Shown one piece after another: positions 34,665 through 47,850 of a stretch of 64,000 bases of DNA. How positions within the stretch are numbered: the stretch's first letter is position 1; each line of letters starts with the position of its first letter. This DNA is from Limonium bicolor (Eukaryota > Streptophyta > Magnoliopsida > Caryophyllales > Plumbaginaceae): the NCBI GenBank assembly GCA_023374045.1, contig CM041780.1, positions 37,959,030 to 38,023,029 on the forward strand. Direction: 5' to 3'. The notes below the pieces were generated by a model. The model saw only the letters and a program-made list of their open reading frames with translations. It made no database searches and was not told the origin of the DNA. The translations under genes and the position numbers were made by a program.

Positions 34665-37600
34665 TGAAATGCCCAAACTTAGATATGGTGTTTAATGATA
34701 AAATTAGTTATAAGGAGGCTAAATAATGCCTTAGAAACATTAAGAAACCTTTCTAATCAAAGAAAACATAGGAAACACCAAAAGAGCAGTTTAAGCAAAA
34801 CGTGCTCTAAGCTTGGAGAGATTTGGGTGAGTACCCAAATATTGTCTAAGACCTTAGTAATATCCTAATGGTCATTTTAAATCATTACCAAAGAAAACCA
34901 AGCTTGAAAACAAGTTAAACACAAAATGTGCTTTAAGGAGTCTTAAAGCACATTTTTGAAAAATTGTCTTGTAAATGGGTTTTGAATGGCTAAATGTCCA
35001 TCATTACTCTTTCTTAACATGGTACTAATTAGTATCACATTAGGAAGTCTAAATCAATGGGAAATCAAAATTTCACAACAATGTGCCTTGTTTTGTGAAT
35101 AGTAATTTAATTAAGCTAGTTTATAACATAAGTCAATATAAGTGAGATATTTGGTCAACAAAGACTTAAGTACCCCTTGTTACTTAATGGGGGCCGGTTT
35201 TTACAAGGTGAGTCACCACCTTTATTAGTTATTAAGTAAACAAATAATTATAAGCAAACTACTATTTACTTTACAAGATAAATATCTTACCTTAATCACC
35301 TCTCCTCATCTCTTCATTCTCTCTTGTTCCCACGGTTTCTCTTGCTCTCTCCCTTCTCCATTGACGTGAAGAGCAGCCCCATGCTAGCTTCAACTTCTCT
35401 TGCACACATCTTGCTCATTTTAGCTCCAAAACCAAACAAATTACATATTCCTCTTAGTTAGCTCAAGCTCTCTCTTTCTATCTTTTCAAAACTTCAAGAG
35501 CTTTGATTTGGTGCCAAGCCAAACCACCATTAGATGAGGAAACTCAAGTTTGGAGACTCCATTGGCTTCTCCATTCTCTTAGGTAAAGAAAGTGTAAGAA
35601 AATCTAGGTTTCCATCATTTTTCTTCATAACCGAAAATACATGCTCATGAGGCTTCATTTTAATGCCTTTTATAGCTTGTTTTTACTCTCCAAAGGATAG
35701 AGGAGGTCCTTCTTGCTTCATATCCAAGCTTGTCTTGAGAAACCAAGGTAAAACAATCACCTTAATACCTTAAAGCACATTTTAACCTAGGGTTTGTTCC
35801 TTAGGGTTAATGTATTATCTAGTCTCATTGGAGTCATTGGATATTGGTTAGAACATTGGCAAGGAGTTTAAGTGGTGACCGAGATTGGGCAAGAAAATCT
35901 AAGGAAGAAAGTTAGTAAAGCTTGGGAAAGAACAAGGTAAATTACTTACCTTAAGGTGTTTTATTGTTTAAGGGATGGGATTTAGATATGTGATGAGTTT
36001 AGTGTAGAGTTTACATTAGAAAAGGGCTATATATGACCTAGGAGAAACAATGACTATACTTGTGAACTTGTGACTAAGGAGCAAATGAGAAAAAGGAGAT
36101 AGTTAAGAATATCAAGGTGAATTACAAGAAGCATTTTATTTAAATGGGAGCTTTGTTGTGTGTATTCGCAGGTTAAAGGCAAATATATGTGGAAATTTGG
36201 TGGATAAGATTATTGTCATTTAAGGGCCTAAGTGCCAAGCATTTAAGTTTATACACTATGTAATGATGTGGTGTAGTTTTGGTGTAAATTGTGTGTTAAG
36301 GTGTTGTGATGAGAATTTGAGTGATCTTGGTTGTTTGATGGTGAAAAACCAAGTGTTTGGATGTAACAATATACTAGAGAACCCATGGCAAAATTTAGAG
36401 GAGAACCTAAGTGTTTGAGATGTTCTAAGGAGATTTCATGACTAAGGAAGTACTAGGAAGTTCTAAAGGTTGTCTTGATGAAAAAGGGTGAGAATAAGGT
36501 GTTTTAATGACTTATAATGACTTAGGTATCACTATGAAGGATTTAGGAATCAAAGTATGTACTTGGGTATTTAGGACTTAGGTAAATGTGGATAAAAGAA
36601 GCTAGGACACTTTAGTAAGTTTGATGTAAAAGAGCATAAAACTTTTAGGTGGTTTAGGTAGAAACTAGAGTTTAGAATTTAAGGAAGCGTTGGAAAATGT
36701 AATAGGGGTGCAAGTGGTGTATATGGTTGGTCAAGTTCTTAAGGAGGTAACTTTTGGCTAGTAGAAGTTCTAGGTGAAAGGGATGTTGAAATGTAGGAAA
36801 GAGATAAGTGTTAAGTGTTAGTAGTTGTTGTAAGAATGAGTAAAGGATTGGAATGATCTTTGAAGGTTGTTTTAATGAGTTTGGAATGGTTTAAGGTGGG
36901 TTTAAGGGTCTAAATGATGTTAGAACACATTGGAAGGCTTGAGGAAAAGTTTAGTGAAGATTTGACAATGTTTGGGCATGTTCTGGTGGCGTCCGACCCA
37001 GGAGTCCGACCCAAGTTTGGGTCGGACGGCCTCTGTTAGACACCAGTGAATGGTTCTGGAACGGTCCGACCCAGAGGATTTGGGTCGGACATGGGTCGGA
37101 CGGGTGATAAGTGTCCAAATGAGCATGTTTTATAGGTGTATTTCATATATTATATTAGCACTTTTCTTGCTCATTTCTCCACTTTGGTTAGTTTTCCTCT
37201 AGTTATGTTTTATTGATTATCTCACAAATTTATTGGTTAAACATGAGGAAAATCAAGCTAGGAGCAAAGTACACGAAGAGACGAACGCATAGGCGCAGAC
37301 GGGGATCAAATCGGAGCTAAAACGAACATTTTAGAAGCAAACACCCTTGGTCCGGACCAGTGTCCGGATCAGCTGGTCCGGACCAACATGCCAGCGCGCC
37401 AGAAGAAGGAAATCGACATGGTCCGGACCACACTGGTTCGGACAGTGGTCCGGACATGTCGACTATGCCAGCATACAGAGCGCAACAGCAGCCGTGTGAA
37501 GAGATAAAATCCTTATCTCTTCACACGCAAATACCACCACCCCCTACCACCCACCGCCTTACCTCCCCTTTACCCTATATTTCTCTATAAATACACCTTC

Positions 37601-39017
37601 AAACCTCCATTAAATCATATCTCATTCCACCCCAAACTTATGCCATTTTCCTTCCATAAAATACCATAAAACTCTCCAAAAATCATACATCTCATCCACA
37701 TATTATCCACATAAATTCCATACAACACCTCATTCCATAAAAACATTCCATTTCCATACCGTTGTTCTGTCCAACCTCTGCCCAAATATTAGCAGTCAAG
37801 ATAGTGGAGCTGAATTAATTATCTTTCCAAGATGATTTCTTTTACTTCTCATTCTGTCTTTTTAATTATGTTGGGCTAAGAGGATTTACTCCGGGCGAAG
37901 GTTTGGCCGTAATTTGTTTAATTATGTAATCTATATTTCTACCGGTTAAAATAAATACAGTTTGTTACGATTAAAGTTTATCTCTCACCTTTTTAATAAA
38001 TTTCATGAATTTATTAAAATGCTTTACTAAGTCTATTTTGATCAGACCGGTGATAAATAGACAGGTTAATTAAGCCGTAAATCTGGAGAAAGCTTATTAT
38101 GATTTAATAAGTTAGTATTTTCAGATGCAAATATAATTCCTCGCACTTAACCGCCGTTTACATATGTTTTGCTCGAACCTGGATTAGACCGAGCATTTTC
38201 TGGTAAACGAGTTCTTATGAGTCTATGACTTAGTCCTTAAGATAATAACAGGAATTTTGCCAAACTATTTAATAAACCGGTAGAGATAGCATAATTAATC
38301 AGATTATATAAACCTGAACCCGGAGTTCCGTTTAATTTGTTTCAACTCAGTTAATTTAATTGTTGTTTACTTTACAAAAACAAGTCAATTAATTCCCCCC
38401 TTTGTGACAAGCTTAGGTACTATATTATTTCGCTATAGTCCCACGGTTTGACCCCGGCCGCTTCTGTCTTACTATACTACTGCGACCGGGTTTTATTTGC
38501 AGCCCGACGGATATTTTGAGTATTAATTTCTTTCTCAATTGTATTAATTACACCAGTTCTAACCACTCACAATATACAGTCTGCAAAATGGCGCCGTTGC
38601 CGGGGACTTGATTTATTCTAGTCCCTAAGCCCCGGATAATTCACCTGTTATATATAATAATCTGTTACTATTAATTGGACACCTGACTTTGGACATCTGA
38701 CTACGGACATCTGACTTCTGACATCTAAATACTAACTCTTTATTTTATTGTCATTTAATTTCCATTGTCCTTCAAATTTCCAGTATACTAACTACTAACT
38801 TATAATTTCCAGTATACTAACTACTAACTTATAATTTCTGTCATTTAAATTTCTGCCATTTAATTTTCTGTCATTTTAATTTCCATTGTCTCTAACTACT
38901 AACTTATAATTTCTGTACCTAACTACTAACTTATAATTTCTGTCAACTAATTCCTAACATTTTTATTTATTCTAACACATCACGAGTTTCTTTTTTTTGG
39001 TTTGTTTTGAGTGGTGA

Positions 39018-40195
39018 ATGCCTTTTACCAGGTCACACAGCTACCCAGAAAATATTAATAATCACACGGTTGGTTACAATCCAGAGATCGAGAGAACCTT
39101 TCTGCGCACTCTAAGGCAGAGACGAACTCAACAATACAATACCACCACAGTGATAGAATCTGACCGGAAGCTGACATGGCATCTACACCAGCGACAGTTC
39201 GAAATATCAGGCCGTCTAATCAAGGACAACAGCCTGCCATCATCCTTCCTCACCTTAGCCCATCCGAATACGATGAGTGGCAGAAGCTGAAGCCATATCA
39301 TCAAATCCGGTGTGTAAAGGAGTTGGGCATGTTTGATGGTTCCAGTCCAGACGAAGCCCTGTTACATGTTACTAAGTTCTTGCAGCATGCCAACAGTTTA
39401 ACTGCGACCGACGCAGTACTCCAGTACGCAAGACTGTCATTATTCCCTCACAGCCTGACGGGAAACGCGAGCAAATGGTATCATAGCCTGACACCAAGTA
39501 CCATTGGTACTTGGGATGACATGGCCACCAAGTTCTACGACAAATTCTACCCCCGAGACGAACGTTGGAGATGATTGCTGAAATCTATAATTTCAAGCAA
39601 CCAGGGTCGGAGAATATTTGTGAAACTTGGGACCGTTTCAAAGGACTACTACTTACTTGTCCTCACCATGGTCTGACGAAAGAACAAGTATCACAATTGT
39701 TCTACAAAGGCTTGATCGGTCCATGCAGAACAATGGTACTGTCCTCGTTAGGGGCTGACATTCTGAAAAAGCCAGGAGACAATTTCTGAATAGCATGGAG
39801 TCTCTCTGTGAAGAAATCAGAGACTGGGCCTCCGGTGGATCAAGGAGCGGTACTCCAGGTTTATACCATGTTGGGGAAAGTGATAACAAGTTTGACCAGC
39901 TGATGAAAAGCCATGAGCAACTCATGGAGAGCAATGCTCAGCAGGCAACAAAAGTAAGTACTCTGCAGAAAGTGGTTGAGCAGATGGCTATGAACTCCTA
40001 CCCTCAGCAAGCTAAGTCGATGATTTCCCGATCATCTACAATCCCTCCAGGCTATGCACCTCTGTCCCAATCATCTCCTGCTATTCTTGTACGCAATGTG
40101 GTGGGCCTCATGACTATGAACAATGCCCCCAACTACAAGAATTAAAAGCAGTAGAGGAGGCAAACTATCTCACCAACAATTCAGGGTACAGATAA
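39018..40195 (+). pseudogene. Gag N-terminal part of B2, frameshifted
   Basis: This is the same protein as 21484-22668 but broken. Relative to B1 it lacks one base near 39165, three near 39211 (in frame), one near 39546, one near 39778 and one near 40083. Every change in length is a loss. Capsid and knuckle segments are all present in pieces. Function as given is unlikely unless the losses are sequencing errors. Confidence 0.9.
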
Positions 40196-40210
40196 CCTTG
40201 GCAACATAAC

Positions 40211-41481
40211 ATGCAATCCAACCTTCGCTACTCAAACACCGACAATATTCTAAACCCACATACACTACAACCATCTCAAAATTACAGACCTCAGTCCAAT
40301 TTTCAAGGAGGCCAAAGGCAGTATCAGCAACAGCCTTATGGCAATGAAACTTCTTCGAGTCGACCAACTCAACCTCCTTCGAATCCTGAGTCTGAAATGT
40401 CTCAAATGCAAGAGATGTTTAAAGCAATGATGGGTAAGTCCCGAGACACGCAAGAGGAGGTCACAGCCCTTCGCAAAGACCAAAGAGCCTTGCAGTCCCA
40501 AATACAACAGCTTCTAACTCAACAAAGACCTCCTGGTCAAATCCCTTCACAAACCAATCCAAATCCAAAAGAGTATGCAAAAGCAATTTACGTAGTGGAC
40601 CAGCCCATCACATTAGCTCAAAGGGAGCACCAACCCGAGAGTGAAATGGTCCCTGAAGTGGAGCAGCAGGCTGAGGAAGAATACCTCGACATGAACCAAC
40701 TGAAGCTCTATGCCAAATTAGTTGCGATAAACGAAATGATGGAAGGTCCACTAGACCTTACATCACAGCAACCGGAGAGCAAACTGGTTCATATAGTGGA
40801 CAACTTACCTGAGGATTTGAGTTACTCTATATCACCACCCCCGTTCGAACCTGAGCAAACGGTATCAAACCTTCTGCTTGAGCTTGAAGACAAGCCATCA
40901 CAGGACAACTTCTACCTCAACTTCATGGAGTCTCCTCCCTCTAAGTCAATTACCGTTATTTTCCCTCCTTCTCTGTGCTATATCCAGAAAATGAGGATAG
41001 TTACATCCTCAAAAATGAAGAGGAGGAAATGCTCGCTCCCGCCAGAACATCCAAACAAAACACCAATATCACCTTCAAGGAGCCATCTCCCTCTGAAGTT
41101 GAAATCAATCAGGGCTCTTCCTATGAGCCTCTTCAAAAAGATGAGGATATATACGTCCTCAAATTTGAGGAGGAGGAGCCATCCAACTTTGATCCTCATA
41201 CCAAGGGACATCCATTGAAAAATCTGGGCCTTTCTCCAAAGAAAAATAATGACCCCCAACCCACCCATTGAAGCCCACTTCCACCTTCATTTTCGTTCCA
41301 GGGGAGGAAATTTACATCCTCGACTCTGAACAAGCACCACCACTACCATCTTATCCATACGGCTAAACAACAGAGGGAGAATGTTTACATTCTCCAGTTT
41401 GAGGAAGCACTACAACCATCACCCGGTTTTCAATACAATATTGATGGCAGCAAACACCTCCTTCAAAACCAGGTTTTGTGA
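40211..41481 (+). pseudogene. Gag C-terminal part of B2, frameshifted
   Basis: Matches 22684-23958. One base is missing near 40945 and two near 41355. The first shift puts the acidic tail out of frame after about 245 residues. The four Y-[I/V]-L motifs are still encoded in the alternative frame. Confidence 0.88.
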
Positions 41482-44400
41482 GTTTGTCTTTTACTACTGT
41501 AATTGTTGCCGTAATACTTTGTTTTGATCCAGGTGGTTCGGTCCTACATATTGCCAATCTCCTGTTCCCGGTACTACCATTGTCAACTTTCATTTATGAT
41601 CCGGGATAATGAAGAACATGCGTCTAGCTAGAGACGTTAAACCCGGGCAGCTTGGTGGGAGGCAACCCACTATCTATCTTTTGTCTTTCCTTTAATTTAA
41701 TGTTGTTTTCTTTTTTGTACTATATTTCCCTTTTATATGTTATAATAAAATGCAGGTTTTACTTGAGTTCTTCTGGCTGTGTAGAATATTCCTTACAGGT
41801 ACATTTCATGACATTCCACAACTGCACTCAAGTGTGGGGGAGCTCTACACACTCTACGGAATTTGGGGAGTACACTCTTTCCTTTATTTATTGCATGCCC
41901 TGTTAATTTAATTCCATCTACGGAATGAGGGCATTGCTTGAGCTTAAGTGTGGGGGAAGAGCCCTTTTCAGGGCATTTTGTGCTTAAAATGTTTTAATCT
42001 CTCTGCCTATCTTGCATTTGTTCAAAAATTAAAATTATGGACCCTGCTAATATAGGTTGTTCTCTTTATGAATAAATACTATTATGAATTGTGGGATAAA
42101 TGGTACAAATTTAAAAATTTTCATTTGATTACTTTTGAGGAGCATTTTTATGTGGTGTGACCAAATGATCTGCAATGGTTGGATTTTTATTGCTCAGGGG
42201 TTCTTTCTGTCTTCTTTCTTTAGGGATTGCTAAGGGGTGCTTCTCTGTTAAAAAATAAATGTAATAAAGCAAGGGACTTGCGAGACACCATTGGTAACCA
42301 ACAAAGAGAGTTGAGTGTTCTTAAAAACAAAAGCTTGATGCTTAAATATGATCTTCTCATCTCTTATGCAAAAGTGAAACAAATGCATGAATCTATTTTT
42401 CCTTTTGTTTTCTCCTCAATGCCCATTCTTGAGAGAAGTTGGCCGTGGTAAAAGTTCTCAAAGTCACCTTAACAAAGAAGCATTGAAGTACCTTGGATCA
42501 TACCCCGAAACTCTAATTTTATTTTACCTTGAGCACACCTATGCCACCAGCAGTTGATTCTTCACACTCCTCAAAAAGTTTAAAGATCGTGTATTGTTCA
42601 CCTCCTTATCCTACCCTTCATAATAATATTTGTTAGTATTGAGCATTCCCTACTTACTTGGGTACATGGTTTTGCTTGAGGACAAGCAAAAAGATAAGTG
42701 TGGGGGTGTGATAAGTGTCCAAATGAGCATGTTTTATAGGTGTATTTCATATATTATATTAGCACTTTTCTTGCTCATTTCTCCACTTTGGTTAGTTTTC
42801 CTCTAGTTATGTTTTATTGATTATCTCACAAATTTATTGGTTAAATATGAGGAAAACCAAGCTAGGAGCAAAGTACACGAAGAGACGAACGCATAGGCGC
42901 AGACGGGGATCAAATCGGAGCTAAAACGAACATTTTAGAAGCAAAAGACCCTTGGTCCGGACCAGTGTCCGGATCAGCTGGTCCGGACCAACATGCCAGC
43001 GCGCCAGAAGAAGGAAATCGACATGGTCCGGACCACACTGGTTCGGACAGTGGTCCGGACATGTCGACTATGCCAGCATACAGAGCGCAACAGCAGCCGT
43101 GTGAAGAGATAAAATCCTTATCTCTTCACACGCAAATACCACCACCGCCTTACCTCCCCTTTACCCTATATTTCTCTATAAATACACCTCCAAACCTCCA
43201 TTAAATCATATCTCATTCCACCCCAAACTTATGCCATTTTCCTTCCATAAAAATACCATAAAACTCTCCAAAAATCATACATCTCATCCACATATTATCC
43301 ACATAAATTCCATACAACACCTCATTCCATAAAAACATTCCATTTCCATACTGTTGTTCTGTCCAACCTCTGCCCAAATATTAGCAGTCAAGATAGTGGA
43401 GCTGAATTAATTATCTTTCCCAGATGATTTCTTTTACTTCTCATTCTGTCTTTTTAATTATGTTGGGCTAAGAGGATTTACTCCGGGCGAAGGTTTGGCC
43501 GTAATTTGTTTAATTATGTAATCTATATTACTACCGGTTAAAATAAATACAGTTTGTTACGATTAAAGTTTATCTCTCACCTTTTTAATAAATTTCATGA
43601 ATTTATTAAAATGCTTTACTAAGTCTATTTTGATCAGACCGGTGATAAATACAGGTTAATTAAGCCGTAAATCTGGAGAAAGCTTATTATGATTTAATAA
43701 GTTAGTATTTTCAGATGCAAATATAATTCCTCACACTTAACCGCCGTTTACATACGTTTTGCTCGAACCTGGATTAGACCGAGCATTTTCTGGTAAACGA
43801 GTTCTTATGAGTCTATGACTTAGTCCTTAAGATAATAACAGGAATTTTGCCAAACTATTTTAATAAACCGGTAGAGATAGCATAATTAATCAGATTATAT
43901 AAACCTGAACCCGGAGTTCCGTTAATTTGTTTTCAACTCAGTTAATTTAATCTGTTGCTTTACTTTACAAAAACAAGTCAATTAATTCCCCCCTTTTGTG
44001 ACAAGCTTAGGTACTATATTATTTCGCTATAGGTCCCACGGTTTGACCCCGGCCGCTTCTGTCTTACTATGCTACTGCGACCGGGTTTTATTTGCAGCCC
44101 GACGGATATTTTGAGTATTAATTTCTTTCTCAATTGTATTAATTACACCAGTTCTAACCACTCACAATATACAGTCTGCAACGGGTGTGTTTTAAAGGAT
44201 GAGAAAATTTCTGGAATGGTCCGACCCAGTTGGTTGGGTCGGACATGGGTCGGACAGATGAGGTTTAGAAGACGGAAAATTTCTGGAATGGTCCGACCCA
44301 GTTGGTTGGGTCGGACATGGGTCGGACAAGTGAAGTTTTTGCAAACCCGAAAGTTACTGGAAGGGTCCGACCCAATTGGTGGGTCGGACGGTGGGTCGGA

Positions 44401-46289
44401 CGACCCTTAACACTTAAAAAAAAGAAATTTTGAATTCTAAGGATGATAATTGGTAATAAGGTAAACCATGGGTAGGTAAGTAATGATGAGGACCCAAGAA
44501 CTTAAGGGATTAAGTTAAGTTAAGTAAAAACCTTAATGTTTAAAGGTTGAGTTTATAAGGTTAAGTGGTAAGGATTTAAGAGGATATCCAATGGGAATCT
44601 TTAGGGACTAAGTGAGTTAAGTAAGGTGCAAATAACTAATGGCCTAAGAATGAATCAATGTTTTAGGTTTGTGAATTGGGACCCCGGAGAAGGTTAACGA
44701 ACGACGATCGACGGTGAATGGTACAATCTTTCTTGTGACCTGCTTGCTAACGAGGTGTCCCTCGGCTTGTGTGCTATCTATTTACTTGCTATGACTAAGA
44801 CAAGATAAAGCATGCAACCGGTTATATTTGTTCTCGTTGTGTATGTGTTTCCTTTACACTAACCCACGAGACTTGAGAATGTTACTAACCGAGTTTAGTA
44901 CTTACTGAGTTAAGAATAAGAGTTAAGTATTGGTGATTGTTGGTTAATACCCGTTAAGGTTTAACTAACACATGGTGTTTAATATTTCTACTAACTGGAA
45001 CTTGAGTGAGGAAACCCGGGACTGACTCCGGTCATGCATGCTAAGGAAAGGGGGACGGTATCTGAATCAGATCCGCCCTCCGCTTAAGGACTTGTCTTCG
45101 GACTTGTAGCCTAGGGCCGGTTGCCGGCTCAGCTACGCTGGACTCCCGTCCAGGGTGGGTGGCATTAAGATGGTGCGGTGGTATCACCTAAATCCCAGGT
45201 TTGAAATTAAGCTACAACCATTCCCTTCCAGGAACGGTTTGTATACTGAGAATAAGTTGAGGTTAAGATTAAGGTAAGGTAAGGAACTGAGGTTAAGGAA
45301 TTCAGGACTAAGGAGGGGGTTACTAACCCACTTGATAAGGGAACGCTTGTGTCGTTCATTGTTTGTGAACTAAGTATGTTCATCTGTGGATTGTTGTTTA
45401 TTGCACTTCATATCATGCTTGTGTATGTAATCAATTTCCATGCTATCGACAATTAGTCGTCGTAGCCCCGTTAGCTTGGGGGCTATGAGAGGGAGTACCA
45501 GCATTTGTGCTGACCCCCTTTGGGGGCTGTTTTTACACTTGCAGGTAAGAGACCCATGAAGTCGCACTACGAGAGTAGGAGCGGTTAGACTTAGGATGGG
45601 TTGTTTATTTTGAGCACGGGTTGCGCTTGTGCTCCCGTCTGTTTATATTGAAACTGAAGTAAGTTTGTAAATATGACTTGGATACTTAAACTCGGATGGT
45701 TGGTGGTATTTTGGATGGTGATGTTTGGGTCGGTTGTTATTTTGGATAAGTGTTGCAATTGATAAGGCTGGTATATTCTAACGATCAGACCGTGGCAAGG
45801 TCCAGGTGTTGTTATTTCCGCTGTGACGAATTCGATTAAGTGTTCAGTTTTACGATAACCACGATTGGCTTTGGATGGGGTGTTACAACGAATGCCGATA
45901 ACATGTTTGGTCTTACACCTCGTTCAAATGCATAAGTAATTAAAACCTAACTACCCCTGCTAACCACCGACCCCGTCCTACTCTCGAACGGTATTGTCTT
46001 CGGTGTACCTGCGAATAAAAACGATGCCCTTAGGGGCTCAGCTTAAAGCTGCATATGAAATTCGCATACCCCGAGTGCTAATCGGGGTACGCCGACTACT
46101 TTTGTCGAGAGCATGAGATTCATTTAATTCAATCAACATGCAACATAGCAATACATTACATATGTACACTACACAAGGATTCACATTCACCCATGGAATA
46201 CAATCCTTAACTAACATAACAAGGTTGTTAGTTGTATTAAGTTGCTCTTAGGCCTTGAGGGTTCCTACCTCACTATGCCTTGGTTACTT

Positions 46290-46460
46290 ACTCAATAACT
46301 CACCCATGCACTCGGGTCGCTTATTCTTATTCTCACCCATTCTCTTGGGTTGCGTACTCTTATTCTCACCCATTCTCTCGGGTTACTCATTCTTATACTC
46401 ACCCACACTCTTGGGTTATTACTCTTTATCTCACCCACTCTCTTGGGTTACTAATACTCA
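46290..46460. repeat. Tandem CTCACCCA...TTGGGTTACT repeat, about 38-bp unit, 5 copies
   Basis: Units of the form CTCACCCATTCTCTTGGGTT plus ACTCTTATT drift slightly. CACCCA and TGGGTT arms can pair within a unit. Two overlapping frames here are artefacts of the repeat. Confidence 0.8.
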
Positions 46461-47654
46461 AGCTCACGTAGTTCTCGAGACACTACAGGTCTCCTACGCT
46501 ATTCTCGCTTGTTTCTCTTAATACATACTTAAGCCAAAACTCATGGCTCTTGAGCTTAGTTTTACTAGCTCCCGGAACTCACTCTTAGTTCCTACTACTT
46601 TCGCATAGGTCCGACTACTCTCGGACTTCTCACATCCCCATCCACTCCTCTCTCGGAGTTATAATATATTTAGGTATATTAGTCTAGGAGCATCTCCATT
46701 GATGTTCCTAATGATTAGGGAGCATTACATAGATTCAGGTAATCTTAGGTTCAAGGGTTATCTATACATTTCATATACTTATCTTTTCAGTTATTTTCTT
46801 ATACCGGGTAAAATCCTCTTATAGGAGGTTGACCATGTCTCAAGGGAGTTAAATGGTCCCTTAGGTCTCTTTTACCTTTCTTAAGAGTTCACATCTTTGA
46901 ACTATCTTCACTCCTCTCGACGGAGGTTCATTTATCTCTCCACTCTTATTTATTTTGTGGATTGTTTCAATATGGTTTTCTAACCGTTATCGGGTATTTA
47001 CTCAAACCTGTACATCTCCTCACATTCTAGGGAGTTCATATGTTTGCGTTATCACTATACTTTATTCGATGGCTTGCGTGTGTTTGCATATTTCCAATGA
47101 CAATGAAACTACCTGATCTACGGGTTTCTAGTCAATTGATACTCACTATGAGTCGGTCTATGCACTACGTTAGACCACACCGGCATACAAGTATGTTAGC
47201 TCATACAACATACAACAAAACATACATAACCAAACAAGGGATTATTTTCATGCTTTAGTCTTGATTAAGCCGGCACACAAACACACAAATCAGAGTAACT
47301 CGGTTAGCATACGGGGCATGAGAAAATCATACCTTATTTCAGGGTTTTTTACTTTTACCGTGTCATCTCACCATGCTCGGCTCACACACGATCCTCTGAT
47401 AATGTTCCAAACATTATTATTATTACTAAACTCATACGGTACATAATTAAATGCTACTCCCGTACTTACCCCGTTACCCCGTTATCTCGGTTTTACTCTT
47501 GTTAATTTGAGTTCTCACTTCTCAATCACTTCTAGCACTTTCTTACACTTCTTAGGGCCTTTACAAGTCACCAAACAAGGCCTTAACATCATCTAAAACC
47601 ATTACACATCATTCCCCCATCTTCTAGTCACTTTAAAACACATACGGTGAAATT

Positions 47655-47850
47655 TTGGGGGTGGTCCAGGACTTGGTCCGGACCCAAAGTCCCGGACCAA
47701 TACTTTTGTGTACTTTCGGCTCATTTTTTCTACCTGGTCCTGGACTTGGTCCTAGACTAAAGTCCCAGACCAATTCCTGCATTCACTATCAGGCCTTTTT
47801 TTGATGCGGTTCGGGACTTGGTACATATCCTAAGTCCCAAACCTTACTAA
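47655..47850. repeat. Three-unit hairpin array in LTR D
   Basis: Units near 47660, 47734 and 47808 pair GGTCC-GGACTTGG-like left arms with AAGTCCCGGACC-like right arms. They correspond in position and form to 8600-8930 of F but have diverged, with some paired changes. Confidence 0.8.

Larger units (their letters stand above)
37105..44180 (+). mobile_element. Gag-only Athila-type element B2, nested in 3' LTR of A
   Basis: This is a 7,076-bp copy of B1 with LTRs 37105-38585 and 42709-44180, primer site 38589-38606, and ACGGG flanks (37100-37104, 44181-44185). Polypurine-like AAGTGTGGGGG tracts are retained. It shares the in-frame gag stop with B1. Same site and same duplication mean B1 and B2 descend from one insertion copied with the LTR of A, not from two insertions. 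Confidence 0.95.
17124..45887 (+). mobile_element. Tekay-type chromovirus A with AlkB gene, 28.8 kb
   Basis: This is a complete element with two LTRs of about 11.2 kb (17124-28355, 34665-45887). It has an initiator-Met primer site (28360-28372), a polypurine-like tract (34651-34664) and a 6.3-kb internal region. Coding order is gag, AlkB domain, protease, reverse transcriptase, RNase H, integrase, chromodomain. Flanking bases ACGGA (17119-17123) and ACGAA (45888-45892) match at four of five positions and are the probable target duplication within LTR D. Each LTR contains the same nested gag-only element B. Without B the LTR is about 4.1 kb, close to LTRs E and D. The chromodomain after the integrase and the two-knuckle Gag support the chromovirus call. 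Confidence 0.92.
34665..45887 (+). repeat. 3' LTR of element A, carrying nested element B2
   Basis: The 11,223-bp LTR is nearly identical to the 5' LTR. It starts TGAAATGCCC (one change) and ends GGGGTGTTACA. Differences are mainly one-base indels plus extra GGGTCGGAC half sites (near 37000 and 44245). B2 lies at the same internal position with the same ACGGG duplication. Confidence 0.93.

Noticed and set aside
17124..45887. Reading the 11-kb direct repeats as a segmental tandem duplication
   Set aside because: Repeat ends are TG...CA, a primer site and polypurine tract adjoin them, a Ty3 internal region lies between, and flanks carry a near-matching 5-bp duplication. An assembly duplication is still possible and is listed as a test.
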